6,245 nt of DNA, taken from the NCBI GenBank assembly GCA_003170655.1, contig PMYY01000088.1, forward strand, positions 1 to 6,245, in the 5' to 3' direction. Positions 1-5,936 of this stretch are shown piece after piece. The stretch's first letter is position 1. Each line of letters opens with the position of its first letter. The stretch comes from Nitrospiraceae bacterium. Lineage in GTDB: Bacteria > Nitrospirota > Thermodesulfovibrionia > Thermodesulfovibrionales > Dissulfurispiraceae. The notes beneath the pieces were generated by a model. That model did no database searches, was not told where the DNA came from, and saw only the letters and a list, made by a program, of their open reading frames with translations. A program made the translations under genes and the position numbers.

Positions 1-1401
1 CTAGTTATTTTTGTCGTACACCCTGTACTCCTTCATCTTCTTGCTTAGGGTGTTGCGGTTGATCCCGAGAATCTTGGCGGCCCCGACCTGGTTGCCCTCG
101 GTCTCGTTTAAGACGATACTGAATAGCGCTTTTTCGACCTCGGAGATTACGGTTTCGTAGAGATTCGATTTATCAAGCTTTTTCATCTCTGTCAGAAAGC
201 CGGTTAGCTTTTCTTCGAGGAACTCCTTCACCGAGCACGAATTGTAATCGTTGCTAAAGAGGTCTCTCCTTTCGATCACGCTATCTCTTGACAGGATCGA
301 AGTCCTCTTGATTGTATTTTCGAGCTCCCTGACATTTCCCGGCCAGTCGTACTCCTCAAGCGCCTTTTCGGCATCCTTCGAAAAGTCCTTGGGAGGCAAT
401 TCAAAGGTTTTTACCGATTCCTTCAAAAAATGCCTGGCGAGCGGGACGATATCGTCCCTGCGGTCCCTGAACGGCGGGATTCTTATCTCGATTACATTAA
501 ACCGGTAGTAGAGGTCCTCCCTGAAAGTTCCATTCTTGACGCAGGACATAAGGTCCTTGTTTGTAGCGCCAATAATTCTTACATCTGCCTTGATAATCTT
601 GCTGCTGCCCAAGGGGCTGTATTCTTTTTCCTGGAGAAAGCGCAGGAGTTTCGCCTGTAGATCTATATTCAGTTCCGAAATCTCGTCGAGGAATAAAGTT
701 CCACCGTCGGCAGCCTGGATCTTTCCGGAAGTCTTTTCGGATGCGCCGGTAAAGGCGCCCTTTTCCCAGCCGAAGAGCTCGGCTTCCAGGAGTTCGCCGG
801 GGATGGAAGCGGAGTTTATAGCTATGAATGATCCAAATTTGCGCCTGCTATTGTTGTGAACGGCACGGGCTACTAGTTCCTTTCCAGTGCCGCTCTCGCC
901 GGATATCATTACCGTGACGTCCCTTGGCGCGACCCGGCCTATTTCCTTGAAAACCTTCAGCATCCCCTTGCTCTTGCCGACGATCTCGGAACTCTTCGTC
1001 TCTTCCTTGGTCTGTCTCAGCTTCAAGAGTTCTTCCCTCATGGAGATGTCCCTAAAGGCCTTTTCGACGACGATCTTGAGTTCGTCGATGTCGAAAGGCT
1101 TCTCAAGGTAATCGTAAGCCCCTTCTTTCATCGCATCGACGGCACTCTCCATCCTTCCGTGAGCTGTTACGATAATAACGAGGGCATTGGGGTTGAACAC
1201 CCTGATTTCCTGCAGGGCTTCGATCCCGTTGCCATCGGGCAAGACGAGATCAAGAAGTATCAGGCTAAATTTGTCGAGGGCCTTCAGGCCGGCCTTGATA
1301 GTTGTCTTTACGACAACTTCATGGCCGAACGGTTCTAGCGTCTTCCTTATGACCCAGGCTACGCCTTCATCGTCGTCAATTACAAGAATCCTTTTTTCCA
1401 T
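1..1401 (-). CDS. ntrC: NtrC-type sigma-54-dependent response regulator
   Basis: This is a 466-aa cytoplasmic transcription activator, close to the usual NtrC length of about 470. Residues 1-120 form a receiver domain: acidic cluster D9-D11, phosphoacceptor D51 (LILLDLVLPDG), T79 and K101 (EKPF). Residues 140-380 form the AAA+ sigma-54 contact domain: Walker A GESGTGKE (168-175), GAFTGA loop (215-220), Walker B GGTLFLDE (233-240), an arginine-rich REDLYYRFN segment (294-302) and WPGNVREL (353-360). A Fis-type helix-turn-helix ends the protein (about 435-460, AAKILGINRNTLSKKMKEY). The C-terminal region resembles enterobacterial NtrC more than AtoC or ZraR, which supports the symbol. The role is to open sigma-54 promoters when phosphorylated by the partner kinase encoded 25 bases upstream. 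The start has a modest AAGG three to four bases ahead. The stop codon (TAG) is the first three bases of the window, so no terminator can be seen. The target genes, and whether the signal is truly nitrogen, are inferred. Confidence 0.93.
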   Translation of the reverse strand: MEKRILVIDDDEGVAWVIRKTLEPFGHEVVVKTTIKAGLKALDKFSLILLDLVLPDGNGIEALQEIRVFNPNALVIIVTAHGRMESAVDAMKEGAYDYLEKPFDIDELKIVVEKAFRDISMREELLKLRQTKEETKSSEIVGKSKGMLKVFKEIGRVAPRDVTVMISGESGTGKELVARAVHNNSRRKFGSFIAINSASIPGELLEAELFGWEKGAFTGASEKTSGKIQAADGGTLFLDEISELNIDLQAKLLRFLQEKEYSPLGSSKIIKADVRIIGATNKDLMSCVKNGTFREDLYYRFNVIEIRIPPFRDRRDDIVPLARHFLKESVKTFELPPKDFSKDAEKALEEYDWPGNVRELENTIKRTSILSRDSVIERRDLFSNDYNSCSVKEFLEEKLTGFLTEMKKLDKSNLYETVISEVEKALFSIVLNETEGNQVGAAKILGINRNTLSKKMKEYRVYDKNN

Positions 1402-1426
1402 TTACCTTAATTACCGACCGTTCCTT

Positions 1427-2509
1427 TCAAGCACTTGTTGCAGGGAGCGGCAGGTAGACACTAAAGATCGATCCCTCTCCAATAGAGCTCTTCACTTTGA
1501 TAATACCGCCGTGGTCCTTGATTATCTTCTTCGACAGGGCAAGACCGAGTCCACTGCCTTTTTCTTTCTTCGTATAGAGTGGCAGGAATATCCTGCCGAT
1601 TTCGTCTCTGCTGAGGCCTACGCCGGAATCCTGGAAATTCACGACAACCCATCGCCTCTTCTTCGTCCTTTTCTTGCTCTTGACCGGGCCGGCGCTGTCG
1701 TATATTAACACATATTCGTTTGACGGTCGTGTTGAGATACTAAGAATTCGGTCCCCCCTCGCCGGCTCAATCGCTTCAAGTGCGTTCTTGATAAGGTTGA
1801 TAAAGACCTGCAGCAGCTTACCTTCATCACCCGATATATACGGCAGGCTGGGGTCATAAGACTTCTCGACGGCAACTGCGCACTCTCTGACAGCCGGATC
1901 CATAACTCTGAGGGCATGCTCGATGACCTCATGAACATTGAGCTGATGAAACCGGGGTAACCTTGTCATGGTCAGATATCCCTGGAGTACTGCATTCAAC
2001 CGGTCAGCCTCTTTCAGGATAAGGCTGACACACTCCCCCGCCTCTGTATTGTCTGGAGCGGTCTTCAGTATCTGTGCGGCCCCTTTTATCCCGCTCAGAG
2101 GATTTTTTATCTCATGTGCAAGGGAACCGAGTAGATAGAGCAGGTGATCGAACTGATAATCTTCCCTCTCAGTCAGGGAAAGATTCTCGCGTATACAGAG
2201 AATCGCCCCATCGAGGCTGTCAATCGAATAGAATGGCGCCAGATGAATATCTACATTCGCAACCCTGCCGATGTCGATTTCCATCTCCTTGCAATTGTAG
2301 AGCCTTCCCTCGCTGAGTGTCTTTTGAAAGAGCATCTCGATATCATCGCTCCCGGAAAAAAGAGCATCGAGCGGCCTGTTCCTTATTTCCTTAAAGTTCC
2401 TTCCGAAAAATTCCTCGCCAACCTTGTTTATGAAGGCAAGCCTCCCCTCGCAGTTGAAAAGGCAGACCACTTCATCCAGGTTATTGATTAGTGCTTCAAG
2501 GGATATCAT
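1427..2509 (-). CDS. ntrB: NtrB/GlnL-like PAS sensor histidine kinase
   Basis: This is a 360-aa kinase with no visible signal peptide or membrane segment, so it is cytoplasmic like NtrB (about 350 aa). A PAS domain covers roughly residues 5-110. The dimerisation/phosphoacceptor helix holds LAHEIKNPLSGIKGAAQIL, with H132 as the phosphorylated histidine and the E133/N136 pair that in this family also supports phosphatase activity. The N box is QVFINLIKNALEAI (234-247). The G1 box is FQDSGVGL (292-299) and the G2 box is GSGLGLAL (318-325). A YDPSLP stretch (218-223) matches the same element in E. coli GlnL. An unusually basic loop, KSKKRTKKRR (277-286), sits between the N and G1 boxes. The start codon overlaps the nadD stop as ATGA (2506-2509). 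No good ribosome site precedes it, so translational coupling to nadD is likely. It should phosphorylate the adjacent NtrC. The sensed signal (PII protein, redox or other) cannot be read from the sequence. Confidence 0.9.
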   Translation of the reverse strand: MISLEALINNLDEVVCLFNCEGRLAFINKVGEEFFGRNFKEIRNRPLDALFSGSDDIEMLFQKTLSEGRLYNCKEMEIDIGRVANVDIHLAPFYSIDSLDGAILCIRENLSLTEREDYQFDHLLYLLGSLAHEIKNPLSGIKGAAQILKTAPDNTEAGECVSLILKEADRLNAVLQGYLTMTRLPRFHQLNVHEVIEHALRVMDPAVRECAVAVEKSYDPSLPYISGDEGKLLQVFINLIKNALEAIEPARGDRILSISTRPSNEYVLIYDSAGPVKSKKRTKKRRWVVVNFQDSGVGLSRDEIGRIFLPLYTKKEKGSGLGLALSKKIIKDHGGIIKVKSSIGEGSIFSVYLPLPATSA

Positions 2510-3150
2510 AAGTACTCGGAGTATAAATGCTGAGCATGAATGTATTGTTCAACGGTCTCTGGCAGTAGGTATCTGATGCTTTTGCGCTCTCTGACGAGGC
2601 GCCTAATCATTGTAGATGAGATATCGAAGGCGCTGATCCTGACAACGTAGGACTCTCTTCCTCCCTTGAGAAGCAGGGATTTCAATCCGGGTTTGACGGA
2701 AGGCCGGCATGCTTCTACAAATGGAGACTCACCCAGCTGTCTTTCATCTATGCCGGGCCTGGTCACAACCACAAAACTTATTGAAGAGACGAGCCTGCAC
2801 GGTTCCTTCCAGTCAGGCAGGTCCAGAAAGGCGTCGAGCCCGAGGATCAGGAAAAGCTCGTCGCCGGGACGTATGTGATGCAGTCTCTCAACCGTAGTGA
2901 CCGTATATGACTTTTCGTCCTGCCTCATCTCAAGATCGGACACCAGAAAGTCCGCATTCGCTTCAGCGGCAAGACGAGTCATCGAATAGCGGTGATACGC
3001 CTCGGCAAGTTCAGCCGACTTCAGCGGCGGATTTCCCGAAGGCATAAAAATGACTTTGTCGAGGCCCAAAACCTGCCTGACCTCTTCAGCAGCGCGCAGA
3101 TGTCCAAAGTGGATGGGATTGAATGTCCCCCCGAATATTCCAAGCCTCAT
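2506..3150 (-). CDS. nadD: nicotinate-nucleotide adenylyltransferase (NadD)
   Basis: NadD transfers AMP from ATP to nicotinate mononucleotide, giving nicotinate adenine dinucleotide, the penultimate step of NAD synthesis in the cytoplasm. The 214-aa length is normal for the family. The nucleotidyltransferase fold signature GGTFNPIHFGHL is at residues 7-18 (GxFxPxHxGH). SYTVTTV (81-87) and LILGLDAFLDLPDWKEP (101-117) follow, then RPG (131-133) and the ATP-binding ISSTMIRR (177-184). The C-terminal VEQYI is typical. The start at 3150 gives the expected N-terminus just ahead of the signature, with a mediocre purine-rich ribosome site (AGGGA). The gene lies 136 bases after the 92-aa gene and overlaps ntrB by four bases. 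In many bacteria nadD follows proA and is succeeded by rsfS; here ntrB and ntrC take that place. Confidence 0.96.
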   Translation of the reverse strand: MRLGIFGGTFNPIHFGHLRAAEEVRQVLGLDKVIFMPSGNPPLKSAELAEAYHRYSMTRLAAEANADFLVSDLEMRQDEKSYTVTTVERLHHIRPGDELFLILGLDAFLDLPDWKEPCRLVSSISFVVVTRPGIDERQLGESPFVEACRPSVKPGLKSLLLKGGRESYVVRISAFDISSTMIRRLVRERKSIRYLLPETVEQYIHAQHLYSEYL

Positions 3151-3286
3151 TGCCTTTCCCTGCGGTCTCCCAGCGTTGTCTCAAGGCTATCGGACCGCGC
3201 ACGTAATTACTCCGACAATATGGCCGGAAAATACAGCGCGGATTGCCCAACAGATAAATATTTATTCTACGAGCAGATGCCCGCGA
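3151..3286 (-). other. structured spacer ahead of nadD
   Basis: This 136-base gap is the only sizeable one in an otherwise tightly packed minus-strand gene run. I see no coding potential and no convincing promoter in it. It holds inverted repeats: CCGCGC (3195-3200) pairs perfectly with GCGCGG (3236-3241), and inside that TCCG (3211-3214) pairs with CGGA (3225-3228), giving a two-tier stem. The 8-base palindrome GTAATTAC is at 3203-3210. A separate AT-only palindrome lies at 3254-3265. It could be a structured leader, a processing site or an attenuator for nadD-ntrB-ntrC. It could also be unselected spacer. No riboswitch class was recognised. Confidence 0.35.
3254..3265. repeat. 12-base AT-rich perfect palindrome
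   Basis: ATAAATATTTAT is a perfect inverted repeat with no loop, 21 bases downstream of the stop of the 92-aa gene. It could be an operator half-site pair or a weak transcript-end structure. In AT-rich sequence such a palindrome can also arise by chance. Confidence 0.4.
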
Positions 3287-3565
3287 TTAGAGCCCCATCT
3301 TTCCTAGTGCGTCCTCACCCCGGCTCTTTGATGCAGGAGCATCCTCGGGAAGATAGAGCATAACACCGCCCTTAACCGGCCTGATGACAAGCTTATTCGC
3401 AGCAGCAAGCTCGGTTGTCACCTTTATCGGGTCTTCACCGTCATAGTATTTCTTGAATGCCTCATTGAAACCGGAATAAACTGTATGTATACCCTTAAAT
3501 CCCTCTTTCCTGAGACTAACAATGGCCTTCTTGATGAACTCCTCATGGCTAAGCTTCTCCGGCAT
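3287..3565 (-). CDS. conserved-looking 92-aa protein of unknown function, winged-helix-like
   Basis: I do not recognise a named family. The protein is small and soluble, with no signal peptide, membrane segment or cysteine. Residues 7-22 (HEEFIKKAIVSLRKEG) should form one helix. GIHTVYSGFNEAFKKYY (25-41) gives a second. DPIKVTTELAAANKL (45-59) gives a third. VIRPVKGGVMLYLPE (60-74) looks like a beta hairpin with a glycine turn, and the last 18 residues are polar and probably disordered. Three helices followed by a hairpin is the winged-helix plan, so nucleic-acid binding is an inference worth testing. The start is well supported: AGGAGGA lies at 3574-3580, with nine bases between its AGGAGG core and the ATG. 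It follows proA by 42 bases and is probably on the same transcript. The strong ribosome site and regular helix/hairpin pattern argue that the gene is real and well expressed. Confidence 0.85.
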   Translation of the reverse strand: MPEKLSHEEFIKKAIVSLRKEGFKGIHTVYSGFNEAFKKYYDGEDPIKVTTELAAANKLVIRPVKGGVMLYLPEDAPASKSRGEDALGKMGL

Positions 3566-3573
3566 CGCAGTAA

Positions 3574-3580
3574 TCCTCCT
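3574..3580 (-). promoter_or_regulatory. strong ribosome binding site for the 92-aa gene
   Basis: On the minus strand this reads AGGAGGA, complementary to the 16S rRNA 3' end. The AGGAGG core is nine bases ahead of the ATG at 3565. It fixes the start of the small gene and is better than the sites in front of proA, nadD or ntrB. Confidence 0.8.
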
Positions 3581-3607
3581 TTTTTTATTCCCTTTTTATG
3601 CTCTCGT

Positions 3608-4876
3608 TTACTCCCTAATTTGGCCATGGCCGAATACAACAAATTTGGTGCAGGTAAGCTCTTCGAGCCCCATGGGACCTCGGGCATGTATCTTATCGGT
3701 CGATATGCCGATCTCGGCGCCAAGACCGAACTGATAGCCGTCATTAAGGCGAGTCGAGGCGTTTACAAGGACAGCGGCAGAATCGACCTCTCGTAAAAAT
3801 CTCGTCGCCTTGTCGTAATCTTTCGTTACGATTGCATCGGAATGGGCCGAACCATAGACAGCGATGTGGTCCATGGCCTCGTCGATGTCCTTTACGACTT
3901 TGACATTCAGAACAAGATCGAGGTATTCCCTCCGGAAATCCTCTTCTGTAACCTCTTTGATATCCGGAGCGAGAGCCCTCGTCTTCGGGCATCCGTGTAG
4001 CACGACCCCGGCCTCTCTGAACCGTCGTATCATGCCGGGGAGGAACTTTTCCGCAGCAGTTTCATCCACGAGCATTGTCTCCATGGCATTGCATGTGCCG
4101 GGCCTCTGGACCTTGGCATTAAAGCAGATGTCCGAAGCCATGCGGAGATCTGCATCACGATCCACGAATACGTGGCAGATGCCCTTATAGTGCTTGAGCA
4201 CCGGGATTCTCGAATTTTCGGTGACTGTCCTTATGAGCCCTTCTCCGCCTCGCGGAATCACGAGGTCGACAATGCCCTCGAGTTTCAGCAGTTCCATGAT
4301 CGCATCGCGGTCGGGGATGTCGATGAAGGTGATCGCGCCCTCGTGAAGACCTTCCGTCTTCGCTGCCTCCCTCATGACGCTGACTATTATCCTGTTCGAA
4401 TTGATGGCCTCCGAGCCACCCCTGAGGATGACGGCATTCCCCGACTTAAGGCATAAACTGGTCGCATCTGCCGTTACATTTGGGCGGGATTCATAGATGA
4501 TACCGATAACACCGATTGGCACCCTCATCCTGCCCACCTCCATGCCGTTCGGCCTCCTGATCAACCTGACGATCTCTCCTACCGGGTCGGGCAACTGGGC
4601 CACCTCTTCGAGCCCACAGGCCATTTCCTTAACTCTCTTTTCGGTGATCGTCAGCCTGTCGATAAGTGCCTTTGAAAGGCCCTTTTTCTCCGCGAATTCA
4701 ATGTCCTTCTTATTCTCCGCAATAAGATCGGCTGACCGTTCCTTCAATGCTTCGGCCATCCTGATAAGCACCCTATTTTTATGTTCCGACGAAGTCTTTG
4801 CGAGACTTCTCGCCCCTGCCTTGGCCTCGATTGCCTTTTGTGTTACAAACTCTCTGATGTCCATCAACTCCCCCAT
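3608..4876 (-). CDS. proA: glutamate-5-semialdehyde dehydrogenase (gamma-glutamyl phosphate reductase)
   Basis: ProA reduces gamma-glutamyl phosphate with NADPH to glutamate-5-semialdehyde, the second step of proline synthesis. The 422-aa length is typical. The catalytic cysteine is C262 in PGTCNAMETMLV. The family signature is at about 328-350 (VKDIDEAMDHIAVYGSAHSD and following). The closing conserved run is VNASTRLNDGYQFGLGAEIG (371-390), then HARGPMGLEELT. The fold is the aldehyde dehydrogenase superfamily, with IYESRPNVTADA near 128-138. Two starts are possible: 4876, or 4864, which gives MDIREFV. The second has GGGGGAG just ahead, with only about three bases of spacing, and a predicted leader of about 27 bases instead of about 15, so it is a serious alternative. 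proB, often directly upstream, is absent: the upstream neighbour is the divergent ferredoxin gene. The gene is probably first on the leftward transcript. Confidence 0.97.
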   Translation of the reverse strand: MGELMDIREFVTQKAIEAKAGARSLAKTSSEHKNRVLIRMAEALKERSADLIAENKKDIEFAEKKGLSKALIDRLTITEKRVKEMACGLEEVAQLPDPVGEIVRLIRRPNGMEVGRMRVPIGVIGIIYESRPNVTADATSLCLKSGNAVILRGGSEAINSNRIIVSVMREAAKTEGLHEGAITFIDIPDRDAIMELLKLEGIVDLVIPRGGEGLIRTVTENSRIPVLKHYKGICHVFVDRDADLRMASDICFNAKVQRPGTCNAMETMLVDETAAEKFLPGMIRRFREAGVVLHGCPKTRALAPDIKEVTEEDFRREYLDLVLNVKVVKDIDEAMDHIAVYGSAHSDAIVTKDYDKATRFLREVDSAAVLVNASTRLNDGYQFGLGAEIGISTDKIHARGPMGLEELTCTKFVVFGHGQIRE

Positions 4877-4897
4877 GAGTCCGCCAACTTGTCGGCT

Positions 4898-4926
4898 TTT
4901 ATAACTTATCCTAAATTGTATGTAAA
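4898..4926 (-). promoter_or_regulatory. sigma-70-type promoter for proA and the leftward genes
   Basis: On the minus strand the -35 box is TTTACA (4921-4926) and the -10 box is TATAAA (4898-4903), separated by exactly 17 bases. Each matches five of six consensus bases. Transcription would start near 4891, giving a short leader before proA. The surrounding DNA is AT-rich, as expected for a promoter. Confidence 0.65.
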
Positions 4927-4966
4927 ATCAATACGTATATTATATGCCAAATGGGCGGCATTCAAT

Positions 4967-4995
4967 TTGAACGATGCCCGGATATCTGTTATATT
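4967..4995 (+). promoter_or_regulatory. sigma-70-type promoter for the ferredoxin gene
   Basis: The -35 box is TTGAAC (4967-4972) and the -10 box is TATATT (4990-4995), with a 17-base spacer. Each matches five of six consensus bases. The expected start near 5002 leaves a leader of about 24 bases that just contains the ribosome binding site. It is divergent from the proA promoter, about 40 bases away. Confidence 0.65.
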
Positions 4996-5013
4996 GTACT
5001 TATTACGCAAACC

Positions 5014-5021
5014 AGAGGAGG
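5014..5021 (+). promoter_or_regulatory. ribosome binding site that fixes the ferredoxin start
   Basis: AGAGGAGG ends four bases before the ATG at 5026. An in-frame upstream ATG at 4951 has no such site and lies ahead of the promoter boxes, so 5026 is the real start. Confidence 0.85.
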
Positions 5022-5025
5022 TTTT

Positions 5026-5208
5026 ATGGCTACACCGGTTGTTGATTTTGATCTCTGTATCGGCTGCGGTTCATGTGTTGAACTCTGTCCCGAAGTCTTC
5101 GAATTGAGGGACGATAAAGCCTGGGTTATTGGTCCCGACAAATGCAACACCTGTGATTGTGAAGAGGCGATGAACGTCTGTCCCACTGAAGCGATCAAGA
5201 TGGAGTAG
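5026..5208 (+). CDS. small ferredoxin, probably single [4Fe-4S]
   Basis: This is a 60-aa soluble electron carrier. The first motif is CIGCGSCVELCP: C11, C14, C17 and C21. The second half reads KCNTCDCEEAMNVCP, with C40, C43, C45 and C52. The spacing C-x2-C-x-C-x6-C-P does not match the second CxxCxxCxxxCP motif of clostridial 2[4Fe-4S] ferredoxins. It instead aligns with Desulfovibrio ferredoxins (EEAxxxCP), in which C11, C14, C17 and the distal Cys bind one cluster. By that family, C11/C14/C17/C52 would be ligands. C21 would be free or in a disulfide with C45 or C43, and C40/C43/C45 would be extra cysteines. The gene has its own promoter and strong ribosome site and stands alone, divergent from proA and convergent with the Nudix gene. 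The redox partner cannot be inferred from the context. Confidence 0.93.
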   Translation: MATPVVDFDLCIGCGSCVELCPEVFELRDDKAWVIGPDKCNTCDCEEAMNVCPTEAIKME

Positions 5209-5221
5209 GCGCTGAAATGAA

Positions 5222-5255
5222 GGGGTGGCCTCCGCCTAGGGCGAGTGGCCGCCCC
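5222..5255. terminator. GC-rich hairpin between convergent genes, candidate terminator
   Basis: GGGGTGGCC (5222-5230) pairs with GGCCGCCCC (5247-5255), with one T-G wobble. An inner stem (CGCC with GGCG) closes on a three-base loop (TAG, 5237-5239) after a mismatch and a bulged A. The stem begins 13 bases after the ferredoxin stop. No T tract follows on the plus strand. On the minus strand the hairpin is followed by a loosely T-rich stretch (TTCATTTC). It may end transcription from either side or protect a 3' end. Confidence 0.5.
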
Positions 5256-5261
5256 GGATGT

Positions 5262-5283
5262 ACAGTCAAGATCGGACAGTCAA
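5262..5283. repeat. 8-base direct repeat, 14-base period
   Basis: ACAGTCAA occurs at 5262-5269 and again at 5276-5283, separated by GATCGG. A tandem half-site is possible, but two copies of eight bases are weak evidence and no regulated promoter lies next to it. Confidence 0.3.
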
Positions 5284-5301
5284 AACAAGTATGGTGGCCG
5301 G

Positions 5302-5328
5302 CTTAAGGATGTTTTAAGAATCTTTTTT
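5302..5328 (+). terminator. weak AT-stem hairpin with T6 tract
   Basis: CTTAA (5302-5306) pairs with TTAAG (5314-5318), extendable by two G-T wobbles around an ATG loop. It is followed after four bases by six Ts (5323-5328). The stem has only one G-C pair, so it is a poor intrinsic terminator. It could act together with the GC-rich hairpin upstream to end the ferredoxin transcript. Confidence 0.3.
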
Positions 5329-5338
5329 CTGGATTCAC

Positions 5339-5923
5339 TCACAGATTATTCATTCTGTTGCGGGCGAGCTCAATTAAACCGTAAATCTTGAGGTCTGCGG
5401 CATCCCCTCTTCCCCGGAATTCCTCGATAGTCGCGTACGCCGACATTAGCGGAGTGCGGATGACCTCTATGTCCTCGGTTTCTTCGATAGGATGTCTTTC
5501 CCTGAGCGAGAGGGACGCGGGCGTAGCTTCCCTTGCAAGATACACGGTAAGCACCTCCGTAGAGAGACCCGATGACACCGGTCCTTCGACCAGCAATTCG
5601 AAAGTCTCGCTCGTATAACCTGTCTCTTCGATCAATTCGCGCCGTGCAGCATCGACAAGGGTCTCGCCCTTATCGTTCAGTCCTGCCGGGAACTCTATGA
5701 CGTAGCTGTTCAGAGCAGGCCGGAACTGGCGGATCATCAGGATTTCCCCCTCCTTCGTTATGGGGATGACAGCGACGATACCATCACAGTTGACCCGTTC
5801 GACAGCCTCCCACCGCCGGACATTCCCCTTGTCGTCACGATATTCGAGCAGGAGTATCCTGATGAACCTGCCTTCCCATACGGTTTTTTTGTCTACGATC
5901 TGATGCGATTTTTGTTCGGACAT
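5339..5923 (-). CDS. Nudix hydrolase, ADP-ribose pyrophosphatase-like
   Basis: This 194-aa protein has a perfect Nudix box at residues 81-103 (G-x5-E-x7-REL-x-EE-x-GY): G81, E87, R95, E96, E99 and E100. These residues bind the catalytic divalent metals. An N-terminal strand domain with RRWEAVERV (36-44) and QFRPALNSYVIEFPAG (66-81) is typical of the NudF/ADP-ribose pyrophosphatase subfamily, which splits ADP-ribose to AMP and ribose-5-phosphate and usually works as a dimer. The post-box segment SSGLSTE (117-123) resembles the substrate-specificity loop of these enzymes, but the exact substrate is uncertain. The start is placed at 5923 (MSEQKS). In-frame ATGs further upstream (to 5998) would run inside the conserved HIT-motif end of the preceding gene. 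The gene follows the HIT gene after 13 bases, with no good ribosome site, so reinitiation or coupling is likely. Confidence 0.92.
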   Translation of the reverse strand: MSEQKSHQIVDKKTVWEGRFIRILLLEYRDDKGNVRRWEAVERVNCDGIVAVIPITKEGEILMIRQFRPALNSYVIEFPAGLNDKGETLVDAARRELIEETGYTSETFELLVEGPVSSGLSTEVLTVYLAREATPASLSLRERHPIEETEDIEVIRTPLMSAYATIEEFRGRGDAADLKIYGLIELARNRMNNL

Positions 5924-5936
5924 GCTGAATGGTTGC

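Noticed and set aside
1187..1708. 173-codon open frame on the plus strand across the ntrB-ntrC junction
   Set aside because: It is antisense to two genes with clear domain motifs, has no ribosome site or recognisable protein features and is a shadow frame.
2290..2305. Possible sigma-54 promoter on the minus strand inside ntrB (AGGCTCTACAATTGCA, with GG and GC ten bases apart)
   Set aside because: It fits the -24/-12 spacing but misses several consensus bases and lies in the ntrB coding sequence, where it could drive only a truncated kinase plus ntrC. Chance matches of this quality are expected.
2992..3363. 123-codon plus-strand frame over the nadD start and spacer
   Set aside because: It overlaps nadD and the 92-aa gene in antisense, and has no motif or ribosome site.
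4951..5025. Upstream in-frame ATG giving an 85-aa ferredoxin
   Set aside because: It precedes the promoter boxes, has no ribosome site, and the added residues do not look like ferredoxin. The ATG at 5026 has AGAGGAGG ahead of it.
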